Below, in pieces: positions 1 to 6,655 of a stretch of DNA of 17,898 nucleotides. Below the pieces are notes generated by a model that was not told where the DNA came from, did not search any database, and worked only from the letters and a program-made list of their open reading frames with translations. Where the stretch lies: contig CAKUAV010000048.1 in the NCBI GenBank assembly GCA_934636425.1, forward strand, positions 1-17,898, in the 5' to 3' direction. The translations under genes and the position numbers were made by a program. The DNA comes from an uncultured Clostridia bacterium (GTDB taxonomy: Bacteria > Bacillota > Clostridia > Christensenellales > Aristaeellaceae). Every line of letters starts with the position of its first letter. Position 1 is the first letter of the stretch.

Positions 1-1926
1 GAGGAGGCGGCCGTCCACACCATGCCCGAGGCGCAGCAGCGCTGGTACGCCATCAAGATCTTTGAGCGCGACGAAAAGGTGCTGGAGCAGATTTCCATTC
101 CCGAGGGCGTGAAGGCGCACATCGAAGCGGACATAAAGGCCGCCGAGAAGGAGCTGGACGACGACGCGGAGAGCATCATCACCAATGAGCGCTATGTCTA
201 CATCGCCGACGTCATCAAGGCCTGCTACAAGAAGAAAAACTCCGGCAAGCTCTCCACTTCCGACAAGATCGACCGCGTCGTCACCAACCGCTGGCTGGGT
301 CTGCCGATATTCATCGCGGTGATGTGGCTGGTTTACTACATCTCCATGAGCACCGTCGGCGCGACGCTCACGAACTTCACAAACGACTGCATATTCGGCG
401 ACGGCTTCCATCTCTTCGGCAACGGCTCCTCCGAATATGACGCGGCCGCCGAGGCCTACGGCGACACCGACGCAATCATCGACGCGTTCATGGCCGAGTA
501 CGGCACCGACGAAATGGCCGCCGCGCTGGACAGCGAGGCCGAGGATTACGACGAAGAAGCCGCCAGGGCCGCCCTCACCGAGCTGGTCGCCGCAACGCCC
601 GACGACGCGAGCGTCACCTATGAAGTGCAGGACGAGGAAACCCTCAAGGTGACCAGGTATGAAGGCACCAAGAAGGACGTTCTGGTTGACGCCGTTTCTC
701 AGTGGGAAAACACCGAGTATAAAAACGCCTACGGCGCGCCCGACACCTCCACATACGGCGTCTGGGTGCCCGGCATACCGGTGCTGCTGGGCAATCTGCT
801 CGAAAAGGTCAACTGCGCCGAGTGGCTCAGCGGCCTGATTCTGGACGGCATCGTCGCCGGCGTGGGCGCGGTTCTGGGCTTCGTGCCGCAGATGCTGGTG
901 CTGTTCCTGCTGCTGGCGTTCCTGGAGGCCTGCGGCTACATGGCCCGCATCGCCTTCGTTCTGGACCGCATATTCCGCAAGTTCGGCCTCTCCGGCAAGA
1001 GCTTCATCCCGATCCTGATCGGCACCGGCTGCGGCATCCCCGGCATCATGGCTTCCCGTACCATCGAGAACCAGCGTGACCGCCGCATGACCATCATCAC
1101 CACCACGTTCATCCCCTGCGGCGCGAAGACCCCCTTCATCGCCATGATCGCCGGCGCTCTGTTCGGCGGCTCCGCCTGGGTTGCGACCTCCGCCTACTTC
1201 ATCGGCATGGCCGCCATCATCGTGTCCGGCATCATCCTCAAGAAGACCAGGATGTTCGCCGGCGATCCCGCGCCGTTCGTCATGGAGCTGCCCGCCTATC
1301 ACTGGCCGACGCTGGGCAACGTGCTGCGCAGCATGTGGGAGCGCGGCTGGAGCTTCATCAAGAAGGCCGGCACGATCATACTGCTGTCCACAATCGTGGT
1401 CTGGTTCACCACCTACTTCGGCTGGGTCGACGGCACGTTCCAGATGCTGACCGAGGATCAGATCGACGGCTCCATACTGGCCAAGATCGGCGGCGCGATC
1501 GCCTGGATCTTCACGCCTCTGGGCTGGGGCAACTGGCAGGCCGCCGTCGCGTCCATTACCGGCCTGGTCGCCAAGGAGAACATCGTCGGCACGCTGGGCA
1601 TACTCTACGGCGGCGCGGAAACCTATCAGAACCTGGCGCTGGCCTTCACCGGCATCACCGGCTTCTCCTTCATGGTCTTCAACCTGCTGTGCGCGCCGTG
1701 CTTCGCGGCCATGGGCGCCATCAAGCGCGAGATGAACAACGCCAAGTGGACATGGTTCGCCATCGGCTATCAGTGCGGCTTCGCCTATCTGATCGCGCTG
1801 ATGATCAATCAGTTCGGCAATCTGTTTACCGGCCACGTCAATGTGATCGGCCTGATCGCCGCCATCATCGTGCTGGTGGGCATGATCTATATGCTCGTGC
1901 GCAAGAATAAATACGAAAACGCCTGA
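1..1926 (+). CDS. feoB: Ferrous iron transporter FeoB, 3' part (5' end outside window)
   Basis: Fe(II) uptake protein of the cytoplasmic membrane. The reading frame is open from base 1, so the ATG at 22 is internal. The N-terminal GTPase domain (roughly 200 residues) lies left of the window, and what remains is its helical end plus the whole membrane part. The first gate is visible as GTGCGIPGIMASRT (about 1021-1062), followed by ENQRDRR, and the second as FIPCGAKTPF with its conserved Cys (about 1111-1140). The late GLVAKENIVGTLG segment is also typical of FeoB. Between the first membrane helix and the next conserved block there is an acidic stretch of about 100 residues (nt 430-760, rich in D, E and A) that the E. 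coli-type protein lacks. A Cys-rich FeoB partner follows 17 bases downstream, which fits a feo operon. FeoA, if present, is outside the window. The identification is secure. Confidence 0.96.
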   Translation, partial: EEAAVHTMPEAQQRWYAIKIFERDEKVLEQISIPEGVKAHIEADIKAAEKELDDDAESIITNERYVYIADVIKACYKKKNSGKLSTSDKIDRVVTNRWLGLPIFIAVMWLVYYISMSTVGATLTNFTNDCIFGDGFHLFGNGSSEYDAAAEAYGDTDAIIDAFMAEYGTDEMAAALDSEAEDYDEEAARAALTELVAATPDDASVTYEVQDEETLKVTRYEGTKKDVLVDAVSQWENTEYKNAYGAPDTSTYGVWVPGIPVLLGNLLEKVNCAEWLSGLILDGIVAGVGAVLGFVPQMLVLFLLLAFLEACGYMARIAFVLDRIFRKFGLSGKSFIPILIGTGCGIPGIMASRTIENQRDRRMTIITTTFIPCGAKTPFIAMIAGALFGGSAWVATSAYFIGMAAIIVSGIILKKTRMFAGDPAPFVMELPAYHWPTLGNVLRSMWERGWSFIKKAGTIILLSTIVVWFTTYFGWVDGTFQMLTEDQIDGSILAKIGGAIAWIFTPLGWGNWQAAVASITGLVAKENIVGTLGILYGGAETYQNLALAFTGITGFSFMVFNLLCAPCFAAMGAIKREMNNAKWTWFAIGYQCGFAYLIALMINQFGNLFTGHVNVIGLIAAIIVLVGMIYMLVRKNKYENA

Positions 1927-1943
1927 AAGTGAGGTTTTGAGCA

Positions 1944-2078
1944 ATGGCAACAATCATCGTCGGCGGCATACTGCTCGCCATAATCGGTCTGGTCATATGG
2001 AAAATGGTGCGCGACAAGAAGAACGGCAAGTCCAGCTGCGGCGGCGATTGCGCCCACTGCAAGGGGCACTGCCATTAG
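1944..2078 (+). CDS. FeoB-associated Cys-rich membrane protein, 44 aa
   Basis: Small membrane protein of the FeoB-associated Cys-rich family. It has one N-terminal hydrophobic helix (residues 3-19, IIVGGILLAIIGLVIW), then a basic stretch (KMVRDKKNGK), and a tail with four Cys and three His: SCGGDCAHCKGHCH. The family is known beside feoB in many Firmicutes and Bacteroidetes. A role in handing over Fe(II) or stabilising the transporter is assumed but not proven. The start is supported by GAGG at 1931-1934, about nine bases upstream of the ATG. It follows feoB after 17 bases and ends 14 bases before an intrinsic terminator, so it should be the last gene of the feo transcript. The high Cys/His density over so short a tail makes a chance ORF unlikely. 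Confidence 0.88.
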   Translation: MATIIVGGILLAIIGLVIWKMVRDKKNGKSSCGGDCAHCKGHCH

Positions 2079-2092
2079 TCCACAGCCTTCAT

Positions 2093-2124
2093 GGGGGATG
2101 CGAGCTCCGCATCCCCCGTTTTTT
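2093..2124 (+). terminator. Intrinsic terminator of the feo operon
   Basis: A perfect 10-bp stem, GGGGGATGCG with CGCATCCCCC (2093-2102 and 2108-2117), closes a five-base loop. It is followed by G and six T (2119-2124). It lies 14 bases after the stop of the Cys-rich partner gene. Confidence 0.9.
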
Positions 2125-2130
2125 AGAAAC

Positions 2131-2155
2131 AGCATGTGCGCGCGCCGCACATGCT
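2131..2155. repeat. Perfect 10-bp inverted repeat ahead of the DtxR-like gene
   Basis: AGCATGTGCG (2131-2140) and CGCACATGCT (2146-2155) pair perfectly around a five-base CGCGC spacer. No T run follows, so it is not an intrinsic terminator. It ends 21 bases before the start codon of the regulator gene, just upstream of its weak ribosome binding site (AAAGGGA, about 2159-2165). It could be an operator for the regulator itself or a leader-RNA hairpin. The sequence alone does not decide. Confidence 0.6.
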
Positions 2156-2176
2156 ATGAAAGGGACGTGACGAGCC

Positions 2177-2554
2177 ATGTCGTATTCACTGATCCGCTGC
2201 CTGCTGGCCGTGCTGGCGCTCTCGGACGCCTATGGCACGGTGCTTTCGAAGAACGTGGCGCGCCTGCTGGGCATAAAGCGCCCGACCGTCCATCACGCGC
2301 TCGAAGCGCTTCAGGACAAGGGGCTGATCCGCAAGGAGCTATACGGCGACGTGCGCCTGACCGAGGAGGGGCGCGCGTTGGCCGTGGAACTGGAAACGCA
2401 GCGCGACGAGCTCTCCGTCCTGTTCTGCAAAAGCTTCTCGCTTTCGCCCGAGGAGGGCGTGAAGGCGGCGCTGCTGCTCATCAGCGAGCTGAATGAAGAA
2501 AGCGTCGATAAGCTGCGCGCAGCCTTCCGCGCCATGCCGCGCGAATCCAAATAG
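2177..2554 (+). CDS. DtxR/MntR-like winged-helix transcriptional regulator, 125 aa
   Basis: DNA-binding protein with a winged helix at residues of about 5-72: a recognition-helix region LGIKRPTVHHALEALQDKGL and a wing ending YGDVRLTEEGRAL. That wing is typical of DtxR/MntR iron or manganese repressors and also resembles MarR proteins. A short helical dimerisation-like tail follows, and there is no SH3/FeoA domain. The length is near MntR (about 140) and well short of DtxR. Aligned from memory with B. subtilis MntR, the tail ISELNEESVDKL matches the segment that carries the EH ligands, but those positions read I and S, and the earlier His ligand reads D. Position after feoB suggests a link to iron, though a terminator separates the two. 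It may be a metal-blind paralogue. Family assignment is fairly sure; the ligand is unknown. Confidence 0.75.
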   Translation: MSYSLIRCLLAVLALSDAYGTVLSKNVARLLGIKRPTVHHALEALQDKGLIRKELYGDVRLTEEGRALAVELETQRDELSVLFCKSFSLSPEEGVKAALLLISELNEESVDKLRAAFRAMPRESK

Positions 2555-2565
2555 CGTCGGACATT

Positions 2566-2604
2566 AAAGGGCTCTCCCGATTCGTTTCGGGAGAGCCCTT
2601 TTTT
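2566..2604 (+). terminator. Strong intrinsic terminator between convergent genes
   Basis: A 15-bp stem, AAAGGGCTCTCCCGA with TCGGGAGAGCCCTTT (2566-2580 and 2587-2601), closes a six-base loop and runs into TTTTTT (2599-2604). On the plus strand it ends the DtxR-like gene. Read on the minus strand it has only three T after the stem and would serve the AraC gene, whose stop codon it nearly touches, less well. Confidence 0.92.
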
Positions 2605-3400
2605 ACGGGTCATTCTTGCGCCTGTACTGAGAGGGCGGCACGCCGTATTTCCGCTTGAACGCCTTGCTCAGATGAAATTCATCGCAGAAGCCCAGCGTCG
2701 CGGCGATCTCGGCCAGACGCACGTCCGGCTCCAGCTCGATCTGCCGCGCGGCCATCTCGAGCTTGCGGTTCATCTGATACTTTGCAAACGACTGCCCGAC
2801 GGCGCGGTTCATGGCGTTCTCGACGGTGCGCACGCTCACATAGAGCATTTCCGCAGCCTCGCTCACCCGCAGCGTGCGATGCGGCTCGGCGTTGATCAGC
2901 GCGACGATGCGCCCGGCCAGATCGCCCTCGTCCGCTTCCGCCGCGTCGCCGAGCGAGAGTATCAGCAGATTGACCAGCGCGCTCAGCCGCGCCTCCTTAT
3001 GCGGCTTATCGCTCCAGTAGACCGATACGATCTGCTCGAAATAGCACCGAACCTCGGGGGCGGAGCGCGCCGACAGCCGCGTGGGCAGGCGCAGCGCGCG
3101 CGGATTGTCCTCCCTGTCTCCGCTCTCGCAGGAAATATGTATGCAGTATGTGCGCGTCCCCGGCTTGCAGGGCAGGCGGGTATAGTGGTGGTGTCCCGCC
3201 GTGAGCAGCAGCACATCGTCGCGCTCAAGCGGGTATTCCGTGTCGCCCTCGGTGATCGCCCACGCGCCCTCGCGCAGATAGATCAGATCGTGATGCGTCA
3301 GCACGCGGTCGAGATAGAGCGGCTCTGTGGCCTGCTCGTAATAGTGAGAGGCGGCCGCCGCCACGCGCCGGGGCTGAGACAGATCAAAGCTGATGGCCAT
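2603..3400 (-). CDS. AraC-family transcriptional regulator, 265 aa
   Basis: One-component regulator with an N-terminal cupin-like sensor (about residues 15-110, including GDTEYPLERDDVLLL and HHHYTRLP) and a C-terminal AraC double helix-turn-helix (about 160-262). The first HTH contains LRVSEAAEMLYVSVRTVENA; the second contains LAEIAATLGFCDEFHLSKAF, followed by the family's closing KRKYGVPPSQYRR. The effector is unknown, although the His-rich cupin suggests a small ligand such as a sugar. The ATG at 3400 is chosen because AAGGAG lies seven bases upstream; a longer frame to 3427 has no such site. It is divergent from the oxidoreductase/SDR/hydrolase set and probably controls it. A near-consensus promoter for it lies at 3518-3546. 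Confidence 0.9.
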   Translation of the reverse strand: MAISFDLSQPRRVAAAASHYYEQATEPLYLDRVLTHHDLIYLREGAWAITEGDTEYPLERDDVLLLTAGHHHYTRLPCKPGTRTYCIHISCESGDREDNPRALRLPTRLSARSAPEVRCYFEQIVSVYWSDKPHKEARLSALVNLLILSLGDAAEADEGDLAGRIVALINAEPHRTLRVSEAAEMLYVSVRTVENAMNRAVGQSFAKYQMNRKLEMAARQIELEPDVRLAEIAATLGFCDEFHLSKAFKRKYGVPPSQYRRKNDP

Positions 3401-3447
3401 AGCATTTCTCCTTGCCGTTTTGTACATGATTCCCGTTCAAAGCGCCA

Positions 3448-3476
3448 TGGACGCGCGCCTGAAATCGCGCTATGAT
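3448..3476 (+). promoter_or_regulatory. Possible promoter for the quinone oxidoreductase operon
   Basis: TGGACG (3448-3453) and TATGAT (3471-3476) are spaced by 17 bases, a moderate sigma-A match. It would give a leader of about 100 bases before the gene at 3585 and would overlap the leader of the divergent AraC gene. Confidence 0.35.
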
Positions 3477-3517
3477 AGAGACAGGCCGAGCGATATAAAG
3501 CGCTCCGCCGCATCCCT

Positions 3518-3546
3518 ATTATACATGATTGCATTCCGAATGACAA
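3518..3546 (-). promoter_or_regulatory. Near-consensus promoter of the AraC-family gene
   Basis: On the minus strand, TTGTCA (complement of 3541-3546) and TATAAT (complement of 3518-3523) are separated by exactly 17 bases. The first matches the consensus at 5 of 6 positions and the second at 6 of 6. The predicted leader to the ATG at 3400 is about 110 bases long. It lies only 40-65 bases from the start of the divergent gene, so both units share a control region. Confidence 0.75.
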
Positions 3547-3584
3547 GCGGTTCGTCCGCTGAAATGAAAAAAGGAGGATTCATC

Positions 3585-4568
3585 ATGCACGCCATACTGA
3601 AAGGTCAGGACGAGAAGCTCCATTGGACAGAAGTGCCCGATCCCACGCTGCGCGAGGACGACGTGCTGCTCGAAATCCACGCCGCCGCGCTCAACCGCGC
3701 CGATCTGCTCCAGCGCGCGGGACAGTATCCCCCGCCCCCCGGCTGGCCGGAATGGTACGGCCTGGAGGCCGCGGGCGTGATCAGGGCGCTGGGCGCGAAG
3801 GCGCAGGCCGAGGGCAAATGGCGCGTCGGCGACGAGGTGTGCGCGCTTCTGGGCGGCGGCGGCTATGCCGAATATGTGGCCGTGCCCGCCGATATGCTCA
3901 TGCCCATACCGAAGGGGCTGTCCATGGAGGAGGCCGCGGCGCTGCCCGAGGTGTTCGGCGCGGCGTATCTTTTCCTGTTCATAGAGGGCAGGCTCAAGGC
4001 GGGCGACACGCTGCTGATGATGGCCGGCGCGGGCGGATTGGCCAGCGTGGTCATTCCCATGGCAAGGGCGTTCGGCGCGCGCGTCATAACGACGGTTCTC
4101 AACGACGAGCAGGCCGCAGCCATCGCGCCGCTGGGCGCAGAGCGCGTTGTCGTCACCAGCCGCGAGCGCCTTGAGGACGTGATGCGCGAGGAGCTGGACG
4201 CCGGGCATGGCGTGGACATCTGCATAGACTGCCTGGGCGGCGAAACGGTCGGCAAATGCCTGCCTTACATGAATCGCCTCGGCCGCTGGATCATGATCGC
4301 CACGCTGGCCAGCGACGTGAGCAATGTCAACCTGAAGGCCATGTATGTGCGCGGCACGCGCCTGATCGGCACGACGCTGCGCAGCCGCTCCTCCGAGGAG
4401 AAGGGACAGATCCTCAGCAGCATGGTCAGCATACTCTGGCCGAAGGTGGAGAGCGGCGAAATTCGCCCGACGATCTGCCAGGTGTTCCCCATCGAGCAGG
4501 CGGAAGAGGCGCAGGCGCTCATGGCGTCCGGCCGGCACGTCGGAAAAATCGTGCTGAAGGTGAAATAA
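3585..4568 (+). CDS. PIG3-type NAD(P)H:quinone oxidoreductase (zinc-less MDR family), 327 aa
   Basis: Medium-chain dehydrogenase/reductase of the quinone oxidoreductase branch, expected to pass electrons from NAD(P)H to quinones or reactive enones in the cytosol. Diagnostic features are NRADLLQRAGQYPPPPG near residues 37-55 followed by GLEAAGVI, the cofactor loop AGAGGLASVV near 142-151, and VDICIDCLGGETVG. The C-terminal TLRSRSSEEKGQ also matches PIG3/TP53I3-like proteins. There is no cluster of structural-zinc Cys residues. The ATG at 3585 has AAGGAGG at 3571-3577; an earlier in-frame start lacks a site. It heads a unit with the SDR (15 bases downstream) and the serine hydrolase, divergent from the AraC gene. 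The physiological substrate is not evident. Confidence 0.9.
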   Translation: MHAILKGQDEKLHWTEVPDPTLREDDVLLEIHAAALNRADLLQRAGQYPPPPGWPEWYGLEAAGVIRALGAKAQAEGKWRVGDEVCALLGGGGYAEYVAVPADMLMPIPKGLSMEEAAALPEVFGAAYLFLFIEGRLKAGDTLLMMAGAGGLASVVIPMARAFGARVITTVLNDEQAAAIAPLGAERVVVTSRERLEDVMREELDAGHGVDICIDCLGGETVGKCLPYMNRLGRWIMIATLASDVSNVNLKAMYVRGTRLIGTTLRSRSSEEKGQILSSMVSILWPKVESGEIRPTICQVFPIEQAEEAQALMASGRHVGKIVLKVK

Positions 4569-4583
4569 AAGGAGGACATTCCC

Positions 4584-5327
4584 ATGCGATTTGAAAACAG
4601 AACGGCGATCATCACCGGCGCGGCCTCGGGCATGGGGCTGTGCGCGTCTCAGGAAATGGCGAAGGAGGGCGCGATCGTCTACATGGCGGACGTGAACGAA
4701 GCGCGCGTGACCGAGCTGACGCAGGAAATCGTCAGCGCGGGCGGACGCGCCGTGCCCTGCCCGTGCGATGTGCGCGATTTCGATCAGATTCAGGCCGTTG
4801 TCAACAAATGCCTGACCGACGAGGGGCACGTCGATATCGTGATCAACTTTGCCGGCGGCTTTCCGGCGCGCATGTGCGGCTGCAAGGACGGCGCGTTCAT
4901 CCACACGCCGCTCGATGTGCTCGACTGGGGCATCGCGGTCAACTTCCGCGCGCCCATGCTGTTCGCCCGCGCGGTCATGGAGCCTATGATGAATCAGAAG
5001 AAGGGCGTGATCATCAACATCGGCTCCGTGGACGGCGAAACGGGCGGCGCGGTCGATTATGCCGCCGAAAAGAGCGGCCTGACCTACGGCCTCACCAAGG
5101 CGCTGGCGCGAATCGGCGCGCCCTACGGCGTGCGCTGCTGCGCCGTCTCGCCCGGCCCGGTGCTCACCCGCGCGGCCATGAGCGGCATGAAAACCGCGCT
5201 GGGACGCGCCGCCGAGCCGATTGAAATCGTAAAGCTGGTCATGTATCTCTGCTCGGACGACGCGGCGTTCATCACCGGCACGAACTACAACATAGAGGGC
5301 GGCCGCGTGCTGCTCAACAACGCATGA
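4584..5327 (+). CDS. Short-chain dehydrogenase/reductase (FabG-like SDR), 247 aa
   Basis: Classical SDR that oxidises or reduces an alcohol/ketone with a nicotinamide cofactor. Visible motifs are TGAASGMG (residues 11-18, cofactor glycine loop) and an acidic D36 at the end of the second strand, which favours NAD(H) over NADP(H). NFAG stands at 88-91 in place of the usual NNAG. The catalytic residues are N120, S148, Y159 and K163 (YAAEK). The loop between S and Y is two residues shorter than in E. coli FabG. It starts 15 bases after the oxidoreductase, and AAAGGAGG straddles that gene's stop. The stop overlaps the next start by ATGA. The partners suggest catabolism or detoxification of a small carbonyl compound; the substrate cannot be named. 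Confidence 0.9.
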   Translation: MRFENRTAIITGAASGMGLCASQEMAKEGAIVYMADVNEARVTELTQEIVSAGGRAVPCPCDVRDFDQIQAVVNKCLTDEGHVDIVINFAGGFPARMCGCKDGAFIHTPLDVLDWGIAVNFRAPMLFARAVMEPMMNQKKGVIINIGSVDGETGGAVDYAAEKSGLTYGLTKALARIGAPYGVRCCAVSPGPVLTRAAMSGMKTALGRAAEPIEIVKLVMYLCSDDAAFITGTNYNIEGGRVLLNNA

Positions 5328-6358
5328 AGCTCAACCATACGCGCGCGCTCATGGCGCGCAAGCTGAAAGAGAAGGCGCTTGACACATTCGCCGTGCGGGT
5401 CGGCCTGCGCGGCGACGAGGCAACACTCTATTCCGAAAACGCGAACGAGGACACGCTGTTCGACATGGCCAGCTGCGGCAAGGTGCTGCACACCTGCCCG
5501 CTCGTCTTTCAGGCCATCGGCGAGGGAAAGCTGCGGCTGGACAGCGCGCTGGACGATTTCTTCGCCCATGTGCCGGAGGAGAAAAAGCGCGTCACCGTGC
5601 AGCAGCTGCTCACCCACACCTCCGGCATCGTGCGCATACCGCTGCCCAAGGACGTGTGCGCGCGCGGCACGGACGCCATCGCCGAACATATCCTCTCCGC
5701 GCCGCTGGCCTTTGCGCCCGGCAGCGATTACGCCTATTCCTGCAACGGCATGAACCTTCTGGGCTTCATCGTCGAAAAGCTGTATGGGCAGACCATGGAC
5801 GCTCTGTTCGAGGCGCGTCTGAAAGCGCCGCTTCACATGACGCGCAGCCGCTTTGCCATCGCCGTGGACGAGCCGAACGCCGCCGTGTGCTACACCCGCC
5901 GCGAGGTCGGCCCCCTGCGCTTTGACGACGCGAACGTGCTCAGCATGGGGCGCGTGTGCGGCGCGGGCGGATCGTTCTTCTCGCCGGGCGACGTCGGAAA
6001 GTTCGTGCGCGCCGTCATGGAAAAGGACGAAACGCTCTATCCCGAGCGCTTCTTCGCCCTCGCCGAAACGGACTACACGCCGCGCTTTGAAGAGGGCCGC
6101 GGTCTGGGCTGGCTGATCGTGGACGGGCGCTATCCGCAGACGGGGCGGCTCTTCCCCGCGGGCAGCTTCGGCCATTGCGGCCACACGGGGCAGTCGATCT
6201 ACATCAGCCGCGCGCTCGATCTGTCCGTCGTCATACTGACGAACGCCACGCGCTTTTCCGCCATGAAGCACGATTTCAAAACCGACGACTACGGCGCGGT
6301 CGAAGCGCTGCGCGCCGAGATCCACAACGCCATCGCCGACGATCTGGCGATACAGTGA
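5324..6358 (+). CDS. Class C beta-lactamase-like serine hydrolase, 344 aa
   Basis: Member of the beta-lactamase/esterase EstB/PBP4* family (serine hydrolases). The nucleophile motif SxxK is SCGK at residues 50-53, LLTHTSG is at 95-101, the second motif is YSC at 138-140 (YxN in true class C enzymes, with C in the third place here), and the third is HCG in FGHCGHTGQ near residue 285. There is no signal peptide, so it should be cytoplasmic, which argues for an esterase or peptidase rather than a secreted beta-lactamase. Its ATG overlaps the SDR stop (ATGA), indicating translational coupling, and there is no separate ribosome binding site. Together with the oxidoreductase and SDR it could first hydrolyse an ester whose product is then oxidised or reduced; this is inference. 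Confidence 0.86.
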   Translation: MKLNHTRALMARKLKEKALDTFAVRVGLRGDEATLYSENANEDTLFDMASCGKVLHTCPLVFQAIGEGKLRLDSALDDFFAHVPEEKKRVTVQQLLTHTSGIVRIPLPKDVCARGTDAIAEHILSAPLAFAPGSDYAYSCNGMNLLGFIVEKLYGQTMDALFEARLKAPLHMTRSRFAIAVDEPNAAVCYTRREVGPLRFDDANVLSMGRVCGAGGSFFSPGDVGKFVRAVMEKDETLYPERFFALAETDYTPRFEEGRGLGWLIVDGRYPQTGRLFPAGSFGHCGHTGQSIYISRALDLSVVILTNATRFSAMKHDFKTDDYGAVEALRAEIHNAIADDLAIQ

Positions 6359-6655
6359 ACTTTTTTTCAATTTATGGAACTGACGAAGCATTCTTTTCGT
6401 CTCTATTGACGTTACGAATGGTTTACTTTGGCAGTTCCTGTTTTTTATGCAAAGGTTCGATCTCCGTTAATCCCTGGCCGTGCCTGTTCGACGCCGTTTG
6501 GGAGGTGAGTCCATTGGTCTGACGCGCCTTGCAAGAGCTTTGGGGCGCATGCGTCTCGCGCCGACGGGACGATGCAGCCCTGATTTTCATTCGCCTGCAC
6601 AACAAGCGCATTGAAACATCATGCCCGCCGCAACACGACAAGGAGGAGAAAACAC
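6359..6655. other. Gene-free stretch ahead of the secreted protein/ABC unit
   Basis: About 300 bases, partly AT-rich at its left end (6359-6450), without a convincing ORF, tRNA or terminator. TTTTTTTC directly follows the hydrolase stop but has no stem before it. The promoter of the following unit must lie here, yet no good -35/-10 pair was found. The right end carries AAGGAGGAG, the ribosome binding site for the gene at 6656. Confidence 0.5.

Noticed and set aside
3519..4904. 461-codon minus-strand frame opposite the quinone oxidoreductase and SDR genes
   Set aside because: The plus-strand genes have clear motifs and ribosome binding sites. The antisense chain is His/Ala/Arg-rich without any recognisable domain.
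6406..6434. TTGACG as a promoter for the secreted-protein/ABC unit
   Set aside because: No -10-like hexamer stands at 16-18 bases; the position reads TGGCAG.
6453..6468. GGTTCGATCTCC resembling a tRNA T-arm
   Set aside because: The T stem does not pair properly and no anticodon, D-arm or acceptor stem could be found around it.
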